A stretch of DNA of 5,888 bases from an uncultured Eubacterium sp. (GCA_947573465.1 CANPET010000118.1:1-5888); one strand, 5' to 3'. Counted from the stretch's first letter, positions 1-5,792 are shown. Numbers and translations are program-made. The notes: generated from the sequence alone by a model not told the origin.

Positions 1-156
1 TATCAGGTGCCGGAAGGAAAATTTTTTGTGATGGGGGATTCAAGAAAAACATCTGTTGATAGTAGAAATTCAACAATAGGCTGTATATCTGATAAATATA
101 TTGAGGGAAAAGTTATATTTAGAATATGGCCATTTAATAAGATATCTTTTTTATAG
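1..156 (+). CDS. Signal peptidase I, C-terminal fragment (5' end outside window)
   Basis: The frame is open from base 1 and ends at TAG 154-156, giving the last 51 residues. The sequence VPEGKFFVMGDSRKTSVDSR matches the conserved C-terminal box of type I (S26) signal peptidases, where GDNxxNSxDSR is usual; here it reads GDSRKTSVDSR. A further Gly-Lys-Val-Ile-Phe-Arg-Ile-Trp-Pro-Phe stretch near the end is also typical of the family. Such enzymes cleave signal peptides at the outer face of the membrane. In pilus loci a dedicated copy often precedes the pilins, and some of these (SipA of streptococcal pili) act as assembly factors and lack catalytic residues. The catalytic Ser and Lys lie upstream of the window, so activity cannot be judged. 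It lies 48 bases before the adhesin start on the same strand, so co-transcription is likely. Confidence 0.9.
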   Translation, partial: YQVPEGKFFVMGDSRKTSVDSRNSTIGCISDKYIEGKVIFRIWPFNKISFL

Positions 157-188
157 TTTTAATTTGATGAATAAATAGAAAAATTAAT

Positions 189-195
189 AAGGAAG
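189..195 (+). promoter_or_regulatory. Ribosome binding site of the adhesin gene
   Basis: AAGGAAG lies 9 bases before ATG 205. It supports this start over the in-frame Met at residue 25, which would remove the basic n-region of the signal peptide. No convincing promoter is visible in the 48-base gap, consistent with transcription continuing from the signal peptidase gene. Confidence 0.7.
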
Positions 196-204
196 AAAAT
201 AAAA

Positions 205-1401
205 ATGTTTGATTTCGAGGTACAGTTAAGAAAATTTATAGTGAATAAGAAAAAGTCGAGAAGACTTTGTTTCTTTATGCTTATTCTTTCTTTTTTTACT
301 GTATATGCAGTCTATGCATTATCTTTATCTTCTGCCGTTGCATTAAATGATGTGAGGGTCGACTTTGGTTCATATATCACAAGTGCATCAGTGAGCACAT
401 TGAAGAATGGAGCGTGGATTGAGACCTCTGAACTGATGGTAGGAGATTCTGTAAAAGTTAATATAGAGTATACTCTTGATAATAATGTGGTGGATTCACA
501 AAACAGAGTAATATATTATGATATGCCCAATGTTTTTTTGTTGGAAAAGGAGCAGCAGGGAACAGTTAGGGATAAAGGACGCACTGTTGGAACATATACC
601 ATTTCAAGGGACGGAAAAATTGCAATAACATTTAATAATGATTTTGTTATTGATGGGGAAGGCTTTACGGGGCAAATACAGTTTCAAGGAACGGTAAGTT
701 GTGATCTTGACAAAGATGAAACAAAAAATATTGTTATAGGAAATAATACAGGAACGATAACGATTAAGCCGGAAGATGTAAAAACAGATATATCAATGGC
801 AAAATCGGGTGTTGTTTCCAATGATAAGTCCCAAATAGATTATACTCTTACGGTTTCCACAAAAAATGGAACTGGAGGCAGTGTTGAGATTTCAGATGCA
901 TTTACAAGTGCCACTGCTTCGGCAAAATATGACAAGAGTTCCTTAAGCGTGACGAGAGTAACAGAAGGGGGAAATAGAGTTACTGTTTCAAATTACTCAC
1001 CAGTGTTTGGAACATCCGGCGGATTACAAAAGTTTTCAATTAATAATTTGCCTGAACTGAAAGCTGGAGAACAATATATTATTACATATACAGCAGATAA
1101 TATTTCGTTGCCAAATACTGGAAATGGGGAGGCATCTGTTTCAAATTATGCCAAGGCGACAAGTAATGGAAAAAGCAGCGACCGGCAGATATACACACAG
1201 GTGCAAAATGCGCTGGTATCGAAAAGTGGAAATTATAATAGTAAAACAGGAAAAATATCATGGACGATAAACATCAATTCTCAGGGAAGTGATTTAAATG
1301 GATATAGTTACACTGAATTCATCAGGAGGGAGTTCCAAAGAAGTCTCTTTACCATATACGTTTCCAAAGAACTCTACAGGTGTATTTACAATTGCATATG
1401 A
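205..1401 (+). CDS. N-terminal part of ancillary pilin/adhesin (truncated by frame change)
   Basis: An open frame of 398 codons. Residues 1-46 form a long signal peptide: a basic n-region ending KKKSRR, a hydrophobic core at about 22-40, and a likely cut after Ala-Val-Ala at 44-46; there is no YSIRK motif. Residues 47 to about 190 form a beta-rich N-terminal domain without a confident family assignment, resembling the N-terminal Ig-like regions of surface adhesins. An Ig-like unit begins at Lys200 (AKSG) and a second at Lys340 (SKSG). The two openings resemble each other: KSG, a variable loop, then IDYTLTVS or ISWTININ. After DLNGY (363-367) the last 31 residues are rich in Arg, Phe and Cys and unlike the rest, so they are probably out-of-frame translation; the true continuation is in the next frame. 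As translated, the product would be secreted with no sorting signal or anchor. Confidence 0.8.
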   Translation: MFDFEVQLRKFIVNKKKSRRLCFFMLILSFFTVYAVYALSLSSAVALNDVRVDFGSYITSASVSTLKNGAWIETSELMVGDSVKVNIEYTLDNNVVDSQNRVIYYDMPNVFLLEKEQQGTVRDKGRTVGTYTISRDGKIAITFNNDFVIDGEGFTGQIQFQGTVSCDLDKDETKNIVIGNNTGTITIKPEDVKTDISMAKSGVVSNDKSQIDYTLTVSTKNGTGGSVEISDAFTSATASAKYDKSSLSVTRVTEGGNRVTVSNYSPVFGTSGGLQKFSINNLPELKAGEQYIITYTADNISLPNTGNGEASVSNYAKATSNGKSSDRQIYTQVQNALVSKSGNYNSKTGKISWTININSQGSDLNGYSYTEFIRREFQRSLFTIYVSKELYRCIYNCI

Positions 1402-4400
1402 TACAGATGCACCTGAAGGGGAAGAGGGAAGCACTACGAAAACAGTGAATCAGGTTCACTTAAAGAAAGATACTTATGACTATTCAGCCACGAAAGAAAT
1501 ATATGTTACCCATGAAAGTAACAGCTTTCATAAAACATTTGAAAGAACGGAAGATGAAAGTGAAGAGAAAGCATTTTATTGGTGGACAGGAACAATTTAT
1601 CTTGCAAAAAGTGTTGCGGCAGGAGAAAAATTAACATATACCGATACAATCATTGATGCAGAAGACGAAAATAATGATGAAAATCATTACACTACAGTGC
1701 CTCTTATGAGGAAACTTTCGGTTGAAATAGATAATAAAATCACAGATAAGTATACAATTTTGTATTATGATATCAATGGAGATAAAATTAGTGAAACAGA
1801 TAATCTGACACATGTAAAAAGTTTTGAGATTATATTTGATACAACAGAAGGTATTAAAGCAGAGGATGTTAAAATAAAATATCCTACTTATGTTGATTAT
1901 TCTAGGATGGCATATGGCGAAACAAAAGAATTTATCAATAAGGCAAAGACACCATATGGCACTAGTGAGGCATCGCATAAATATACAAAACAGGCTCCAT
2001 TAGAGAAACAGATTATAAAGACAGATGATAGTGGAACAAAAACATATGTTTCCGGGACTACAAATATTGATTTTGATAATACAGACGGAAAACTGAATTA
2101 CAGAGTTTTAATAAGAACAAATTCATTTCCTTCAGGAGATATTGTTTTAAATGATATTATACCTTACGGTGCTGTATTTGATGAGGAATCCATTTCTGCA
2201 GCATTTTATCAGAATGATTGGTACGAGTATACATCAATTTCGTATTGGGATTCTATAAGTCAGACAAACAAAACATATGATCTGGCAGGAAAGGATAAAC
2301 CTACAGTCATTATTGATGAAGGTGTGGCAGTAATTACAATTCCTGATGGTTATAATGGAAATGGGAACGACAATATAATCTCTTTGAAATATAGTATCAA
2401 TATAGAAGATGACACGATTTGGGATGATTTAACCGTCAAAACAAGCATATACACAAATACAATAAAGTGGGGAAATTATTCATCAAAACAAACAGCTCAT
2501 GTAAATAGAAATGTAAATAAAATCACCAAAAATGGTATCCAGTTGGTAGATGAAGATGGAAACCCTACAAATATTATTGAGTATTCGGTATTGTTAAATC
2601 CGGGTTCTGAAGATTTGATTGACGGAAGCGATACAATATCAGTAAAAGATGTGTTATCTGCAGGACAATCAGTGAATGCGGAATTGGATCCTACATCGGT
2701 AAAATTATATTCTTATAATCCTAAAGCAGAGAATGGCAGAGGGGATGAAATTTCATCAGAACGATATTCTGTCAGATATGATTATGAAAAAGATGAGATT
2801 ACTTTTACAATCCCGGACAATCTGGCATGTGTTCTTGTATATCAATATGTTTTCCAGAGAGATAACAAAGCAGGAAATATACCGATATCTAATAGTGTTG
2901 AATTATCAGGTGATAAAATCTATAACTATGCTGTGAGAACTATGCTTGCCGAGAGTTCGTCCAGTGCATCAGCTACAAAACGAAAATTGACTATTTATAA
3001 AGTAGATGACAAAAACTATTTAAAAACACTTCCGAATGCAGTGTTCGACCTTGAGTATTTTGACGCATCTTTATCTACATGGAAAAAAGAAAATACATAT
3101 AAAACTTCAAGGGATGGCATTATAGAGTTTGATTGTGCCAAGGAACAAATAAAACAGAATGTATTATACAGATTGACAGAAATAGTGCCACCGTCCGGAT
3201 ATACAATGGACAATGACAAGTATTATTTTGTTTTAATGGAGCGAAGTAAAACACAAGACCAAACGGTGTCGGCTATGGGAAGCGGTATGGCAGGAATATC
3301 TCCGAGCGTTGTGAAGTTTATCAATTATTATGGTGGAGCAATTTATATCAGCAATGAGTATACAGAATTGACATTGAATAAATTATGGAGTAATGAAGAG
3401 GGTGGAGCAGCCACCCCGAAAGAGGGCAGCGTAACATTTGACTTATACAGACAGGCATATCGGCTCGAATATTCTACAATTACCGTAAATGTAAAAAGTC
3501 TGGGAGGTGTCTGGAGTAAAAACGTTAAGGTTGCTAAAGGCAGTGGTGCCACAATCGCTGTAAGCGGAAACTGGAATGTTCAATATACAGTTATACATAA
3601 TGGCGAAACTTCAAAAGTTAGTGCAGATGGTGCAACAGCAACATATACGATTGAGCAGACTTCGGGAGATACTGTTGTTGAGTTTGCGGCAGATACGTGG
3701 GTTACACCGGAAATACAATTTGCGGATTATAATCAGCCAACCGTAAAAGTAAAAGAAGGAGAGGCTCAAAAGGTTGACACAATCGTCTTAAATGATGGTA
3801 ACAGGTGGTCATATACATGGTCAAAACTTCCAAAAGAAGATGCATCCGGTAATGAATTAAGGTATTCGGTTGTGGAAACATCAACAGGAAATTACACGGT
3901 TACATATTTAAACAATGAGGGAATTCAAACAGGTGTAATTACTGTAACGAATGTAGTAAAAGGATCATACATTCTTCCAGAAACCGGAGGAAGTGGCAGA
4001 GAGGGATATATTGTTTCCGGTTTGCTTCTTATGTTGATTTCATTATTCTATTGGTATAGGATAAAGTGCAGGCATGCAAAGAAAAATAAATTATTACCAC
4101 ACAATGGTATTTATAATGATATAAAATATAGATTTCAGATAACAGAAAGGAAATACAAAATTATGAAAAAAATTTTAACTATTTTAATGTCATTTATTAT
4201 GGTATTCACATTCAGTGCATCGGCTTTTGGAGCTGAGAAAGCAGGTGAAAATTCAGGAGAAATTATTATTAATAATGCAGTGAAAGATCAGACTTATAAT
4301 GCATATCGCATTTTTGATTTAAGCTGGGATGGTGCAAGTGCTTATAATTACACCATTAACAGGGAGTGGAAATCATTTGTACTGCAGAAAGACAGTGAGG

Positions 4401-5722
4401 GAAATTACTTATATATCGGCGTATATTTCTCTTATGATGAGAATACTGGGGCGATTACCCAATTATCAACATCTGAATCAGAATTACAGAAATTTGCTCA
4501 GGCAGCAATTGCTTATGCAAGAAACAATAATACGATTGATCCGGCAGGATCAGCAAAGGGCGTAGGCAATGATGAAACGGCAACAGCTACAATTCAAAAT
4601 ATTCCGTTAGGTTATTATCTTGTAGATTCTTCTGTTGGTTCCTTGGTTATTTTAAATACTACTAATACACAGATGAACGTGATGGAGAAAAACGGAGTAC
4701 CGTCAATTATAAAAAGGGTTAATGAAAATTCAGTAGCAGACAGTTGGCGTGACGAAAATGATGCGGACATTGGAGAAACTGTTAATTTTTCTATAACTGC
4801 AACGGTAGGAAAAGGTGCAGAAAATTATTGCATTATAGATACAATGGATCAGGGACTTACTTTGAATAAAGATTCTTTTGAGATTAATTATAATAATGCA
4901 GGAGCTTCAGAAACAGGAAATCCAATTGATTCTAAATATTATACGATGAGTTTTGATGGAGATGCATATACTTTTAAAATAGATTTCGAGAATGAATTTG
5001 TATCTGCTTTAGCGGAAGGTTCAACAATTACTGTCAGATATTCAGCAGAACTTAACGAAAACGCTACGGTTGGACGTGCTGATCCAAATGTGAATTCTAC
5101 ATATTTGACTTATGGTGATGAAAATACTACAGCAATGGCACAGACAAAAACTTATACATATAGATTTGGAGTCATAAAGACCAATGACAGTAATATACAA
5201 ATTGATGGTGCTGAATTTAAAATCTATGATTATAGAGATATCGAAAATTATGATCCGATTAGATTGGTAAAGACAGAAAATGAAGAAGGACAGACAGTTT
5301 ATAGAAGAGCAACAGCAAAGGAAATTCAGGCTGGTCTGACAACAGATACGATTGTAGCTGGAAATGTATTACTGAGAGGATTTGATGCTTCGACTTATTA
5401 TCTTAGTGAAACAAAAGCTCCGGAAGGATTTAACAGAAGTTCTGAGGTGAAAGAAATTACAATCAGATTAAACAGTTTAGTAACAGTAGAGAAAATAAAT
5501 TCAGAAGTAGAAAATGACGATGGAACAACAACAATAGTAGAGCAAATAAAATATATATCAGGTGGTGTACAGGTAATAAACTATAATGGTTCACTTATAC
5601 ATTCTACTGTTTGTATAGGAACAACAGTTTTTTATATTGCAGGTGGAATTTTGGTATTATTGGCTCTTGTATTGTTTACAGTGAAATACATGAGAAAAAA
5701 AGAACAGAATTTATTAAAATAA
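1298..5722 (+). CDS. Continuous frame: C-terminal adhesin portion fused in frame to the major pilin
   Basis: An uninterrupted 1,474-codon frame, preceded directly by an in-frame TAA at 1295-1297. Residues 1-78 complete the broken Ig-like unit. Further units start at Lys79, Lys237 and Lys411. A SpaA-type prealbumin-like domain spans about 565-690, with E-box variant YRLTEIVPPSGY and its Glu at 628. A Cna_B domain begins near Lys695 (LTLNKLW), is interrupted by an insertion at about 720-818, and resumes with a VLNDGNRWSYTW segment and Glu860 (YSVVET). LPETGG at 893-898, a hydrophobic helix and a basic RIKCRHAKK tail complete a canonical cell wall sorting signal. The frame then crosses what looks like intergenic DNA without a stop and enters the major pilin at residue 956. 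Biologically this is better read as two genes. An automated caller may report one protein, with an ATG at 1298 that lacks any signal peptide. Confidence 0.7.
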   Translation: MDIVTLNSSGGSSKEVSLPYTFPKNSTGVFTIAYDTDAPEGEEGSTTKTVNQVHLKKDTYDYSATKEIYVTHESNSFHKTFERTEDESEEKAFYWWTGTIYLAKSVAAGEKLTYTDTIIDAEDENNDENHYTTVPLMRKLSVEIDNKITDKYTILYYDINGDKISETDNLTHVKSFEIIFDTTEGIKAEDVKIKYPTYVDYSRMAYGETKEFINKAKTPYGTSEASHKYTKQAPLEKQIIKTDDSGTKTYVSGTTNIDFDNTDGKLNYRVLIRTNSFPSGDIVLNDIIPYGAVFDEESISAAFYQNDWYEYTSISYWDSISQTNKTYDLAGKDKPTVIIDEGVAVITIPDGYNGNGNDNIISLKYSINIEDDTIWDDLTVKTSIYTNTIKWGNYSSKQTAHVNRNVNKITKNGIQLVDEDGNPTNIIEYSVLLNPGSEDLIDGSDTISVKDVLSAGQSVNAELDPTSVKLYSYNPKAENGRGDEISSERYSVRYDYEKDEITFTIPDNLACVLVYQYVFQRDNKAGNIPISNSVELSGDKIYNYAVRTMLAESSSSASATKRKLTIYKVDDKNYLKTLPNAVFDLEYFDASLSTWKKENTYKTSRDGIIEFDCAKEQIKQNVLYRLTEIVPPSGYTMDNDKYYFVLMERSKTQDQTVSAMGSGMAGISPSVVKFINYYGGAIYISNEYTELTLNKLWSNEEGGAATPKEGSVTFDLYRQAYRLEYSTITVNVKSLGGVWSKNVKVAKGSGATIAVSGNWNVQYTVIHNGETSKVSADGATATYTIEQTSGDTVVEFAADTWVTPEIQFADYNQPTVKVKEGEAQKVDTIVLNDGNRWSYTWSKLPKEDASGNELRYSVVETSTGNYTVTYLNNEGIQTGVITVTNVVKGSYILPETGGSGREGYIVSGLLLMLISLFYWYRIKCRHAKKNKLLPHNGIYNDIKYRFQITERKYKIMKKILTILMSFIMVFTFSASAFGAEKAGENSGEIIINNAVKDQTYNAYRIFDLSWDGASAYNYTINREWKSFVLQKDSEGNYLYIGVYFSYDENTGAITQLSTSESELQKFAQAAIAYARNNNTIDPAGSAKGVGNDETATATIQNIPLGYYLVDSSVGSLVILNTTNTQMNVMEKNGVPSIIKRVNENSVADSWRDENDADIGETVNFSITATVGKGAENYCIIDTMDQGLTLNKDSFEINYNNAGASETGNPIDSKYYTMSFDGDAYTFKIDFENEFVSALAEGSTITVRYSAELNENATVGRADPNVNSTYLTYGDENTTAMAQTKTYTYRFGVIKTNDSNIQIDGAEFKIYDYRDIENYDPIRLVKTENEEGQTVYRRATAKEIQAGLTTDTIVAGNVLLRGFDASTYYLSETKAPEGFNRSSEVKEITIRLNSLVTVEKINSEVENDDGTTTIVEQIKYISGGVQVINYNGSLIHSTVCIGTTVFYIAGGILVLLALVLFTVKYMRKKEQNLLK
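3455..3755 (+). other. About 100-residue beta-rich insertion inside the Cna_B domain
   Basis: A Cna_B domain normally goes from its first strands (here LTLNKLW and VTFDLYRQ) to VxLnxxNxWxyt within a few residues. Here those halves are separated by about 100 residues rich in Val, Thr and Ser with regularly spaced strand-like segments, such as TITVNVKSL, NVQYTVIHNG and ATATYTIEQ. The flanking Lys695 and Glu860 that would form the Cna_B isopeptide bond are both kept, so the fold is probably intact with an extra beta domain bulging from a loop. No family could be assigned to the insert, and its limits are approximate. Confidence 0.6.
3974..3991 (+). other. LPETGG sortase sorting signal of the ancillary pilin
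   Basis: LPETGG is followed after a short SGREGYIVS linker by a hydrophobic stretch (GLLLMLISLFYW) and a basic tail (RIKCRHAKK). This is the complete three-part cell wall sorting signal. Sortase cleaves between Thr and Gly and joins the Thr to a pilin lysine or to the cell wall. The motif is canonical, unlike the equivalent site in the downstream major pilin. Confidence 0.93.
4090..4117 (+). promoter_or_regulatory. Bulged stem-loop after the adhesin gene
   Basis: ATTAT-TACCA (4090-4099) can pair with TGGTA-TTT-ATAAT (4105-4117) around a CACAA loop, giving two 5-bp helices separated by a three-base bulge. It sits directly after the presumed ancestral stop at 4087-4089 and about 45 bases before the pilin start. 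That is where a processing or partial termination element would lie between two pilin genes. There is no U-tract, so it is not a standard terminator. An AT-rich region gives such pairing by chance fairly easily. Confidence 0.35.
4146..4151 (+). promoter_or_regulatory. Ribosome binding site of the major pilin gene
   Basis: AAAGGA lies 11 bases before ATG 4163. It decides that 4163 is a true translation start even though the frame is open far upstream. The spacing is a little long but the following AT-rich leader is typical of an efficiently translated gene. The ATG is followed at once by a textbook signal peptide. Confidence 0.65.
4163..5722 (+). CDS. Major (backbone) pilin, isopeptide-forming fimbrial subunit
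   Basis: Read from its own start, the product is 519 residues. Residues 1-23 are a signal peptide (MKKILTILMS then a hydrophobic core, cut near AFG/AEK). The N-terminal fimbrial domain contains NAYRIFDLSWD and PLGYYLVDSS, both typical of backbone pilins. MNVMEKNGVPSIIKRV includes Lys176, a candidate for the lysine that links subunits, by analogy with the YPKN pilin motif. IGETVNFSITATV opens the isopeptide-forming D2 domain, which runs to about residue 335. The last domain starts at FGVIKTND and carries a clear E-box, YYLSETKAPEGF, with Glu416. A membrane helix (TTVFYIAGGILVLLALVLF) and the tail KYMRKKEQ end the protein. The sorting motif before the helix is abnormal: IHSTVC at 479-484 instead of LPSTGG. 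By family this subunit is polymerised into the pilus shaft by the class C sortase encoded next; with this motif that is doubtful. Confidence 0.88.
   Translation: MKKILTILMSFIMVFTFSASAFGAEKAGENSGEIIINNAVKDQTYNAYRIFDLSWDGASAYNYTINREWKSFVLQKDSEGNYLYIGVYFSYDENTGAITQLSTSESELQKFAQAAIAYARNNNTIDPAGSAKGVGNDETATATIQNIPLGYYLVDSSVGSLVILNTTNTQMNVMEKNGVPSIIKRVNENSVADSWRDENDADIGETVNFSITATVGKGAENYCIIDTMDQGLTLNKDSFEINYNNAGASETGNPIDSKYYTMSFDGDAYTFKIDFENEFVSALAEGSTITVRYSAELNENATVGRADPNVNSTYLTYGDENTTAMAQTKTYTYRFGVIKTNDSNIQIDGAEFKIYDYRDIENYDPIRLVKTENEEGQTVYRRATAKEIQAGLTTDTIVAGNVLLRGFDASTYYLSETKAPEGFNRSSEVKEITIRLNSLVTVEKINSEVENDDGTTTIVEQIKYISGGVQVINYNGSLIHSTVCIGTTVFYIAGGILVLLALVLFTVKYMRKKEQNLLK
5597..5614 (+). other. 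Degenerate sorting motif of the major pilin (IHSTVC for LPSTGG)
   Basis: The surrounding sequence, VQVINYNGSL then IGTTVFYIAGG, is the standard pilin C-terminal context in which LPSTGG is expected. At that exact spot the sequence reads ATA CAT TCT ACT GTT TGT. Compared with TTA CCT TCT ACT GGT GGT, only Ser-Thr is kept, while Pro, the Gly of the scissile bond and the second Gly are all changed. The comparison codons are hypothetical; the missing LPXTG is seen directly. Confidence 0.8.
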
Positions 5723-5729
5723 TTCAATT

Positions 5730-5776
5730 CGTGGTGTTGCTGTGTTCTTGTTTAAAAGCTGCATAGTAACACCACG
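5730..5776 (+). promoter_or_regulatory. 15-bp stem-loop between major pilin and sortase genes
   Basis: CGTGGTGTTGCTGTG (5730-5744) pairs with CATAGTAACACCACG (5762-5776) around a 17-base loop. In RNA all 15 positions pair, two of them as G-U wobbles. It begins 8 bases after the pilin stop codon and ends just before the sortase ribosome binding site. No run of T follows the right arm, and the other strand has no clean T-run either, so it is not a standard intrinsic terminator. A likely role is protecting the 3' end of the abundant pilin message or attenuating read-through, so that far less sortase than pilin is made. The structure is seen; the role is inferred. Confidence 0.75.
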
Positions 5777-5778
5777 GT

Positions 5779-5785
5779 AAGGAGA
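5779..5785 (+). promoter_or_regulatory. Ribosome binding site of the sortase gene
   Basis: AAGGAGA is a near-consensus Shine-Dalgarno sequence 7 bases before ATG 5793, which fixes the sortase start. Its AGGA (5780-5783) can pair with TCCT (5787-5790) across a GAA triloop, which could slightly lower initiation. Confidence 0.8.
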
Positions 5786-5792
5786 ATCCTGT

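Larger units (their letters stand above)
205..4089 (+). pseudogene. Ancillary/tip pilin (LPXTG adhesin), whole gene, frame-disrupted
   Basis: This is the inferred extent of one ancestral gene, now in two frames. The 5' part is read from 205 and the 3' part continues one base out of phase from about 1300-1315. Joined, it encodes roughly 1,300 residues: signal peptide, N-terminal beta domain, five Ig-like units, a SpaA domain, a Cna_B domain, LPETGG (3974-3991), a hydrophobic helix and a basic tail. The repeat units can be measured between their leading lysines. They span about 140, 105, 158, 174 and 157 residues; the 105-residue unit is the one holding the frame change. The original stop was probably the TAA at 4087-4089, now out of phase by one base. 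The role, by family, is a minor pilin or tip adhesin attached by sortase. The end coordinate and the idea of a single ancestral gene are inference; the two frames are seen directly. Confidence 0.75.
1298..4089 (+). other. C-terminal portion of adhesin, likely true 3' boundary
   Basis: This is the part of the long frame that belongs to the ancillary pilin. The sequence after the basic tail (AKKNK, then LLPHNGIYNDIKYRF) has no pilin character. It contains the ribosome binding site of the next gene, so it is probably untranslated leader read as protein. A TAA lies at 4087-4089 in the neighbouring phase. A sixth A in the AAAAA tract at 4082-4086 would make the protein end in AKKK and stop there, a normal length and composition for a sortase substrate tail. 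The boundary is inferred. Confidence 0.55.

Noticed and set aside
1108..1122. Internal LPNTG in the N-terminal adhesin fragment (residues 302-306)
   Set aside because: No hydrophobic helix or basic tail follows and it lies inside an Ig-like unit. The matching place in the next unit reads APEGE, so it is not a sorting signal.
1293..1299. TTTAAAT in the X XXY YYZ phase, a classic -1 ribosomal slippery heptamer right at the adhesin frame break
   Set aside because: A -1 slip here leads to TGG ATA TAG and stops at once (TAG at 1305-1307). The continuing frame needs a +1 shift, so this site cannot produce the full-length adhesin.
1631..1978. Minus-strand open frame of 115 codons
   Set aside because: It lies wholly inside the adhesin coding sequence, is rich in Cys, Ile and Phe as antisense of AT-rich coding DNA, and has no family resemblance. 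The other minus-strand frames (3016-3219, 3343-3552, 3702-3884) are shadows of the same kind.
2733..2936. Short plus-strand frame of 67 codons
   Set aside because: It overlaps clear adhesin domains in the main frame and has no recognisable content. The frame at 4329-4565 is likewise a shadow of the major pilin.
4112..4117. TATAAT resembling a -10 box before the major pilin
   Set aside because: No matching -35 hexamer is seen at suitable spacing, there is no extended TG, and such strings are common in AT-rich DNA. It also lies within the possible hairpin.
5730..5776. Intrinsic terminator interpretation of the stem-loop
   Set aside because: The right arm is followed by GTAAGGAGAATCC rather than a T-run, and the sortase gene begins at once. 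It is kept as a processing or attenuation candidate only.
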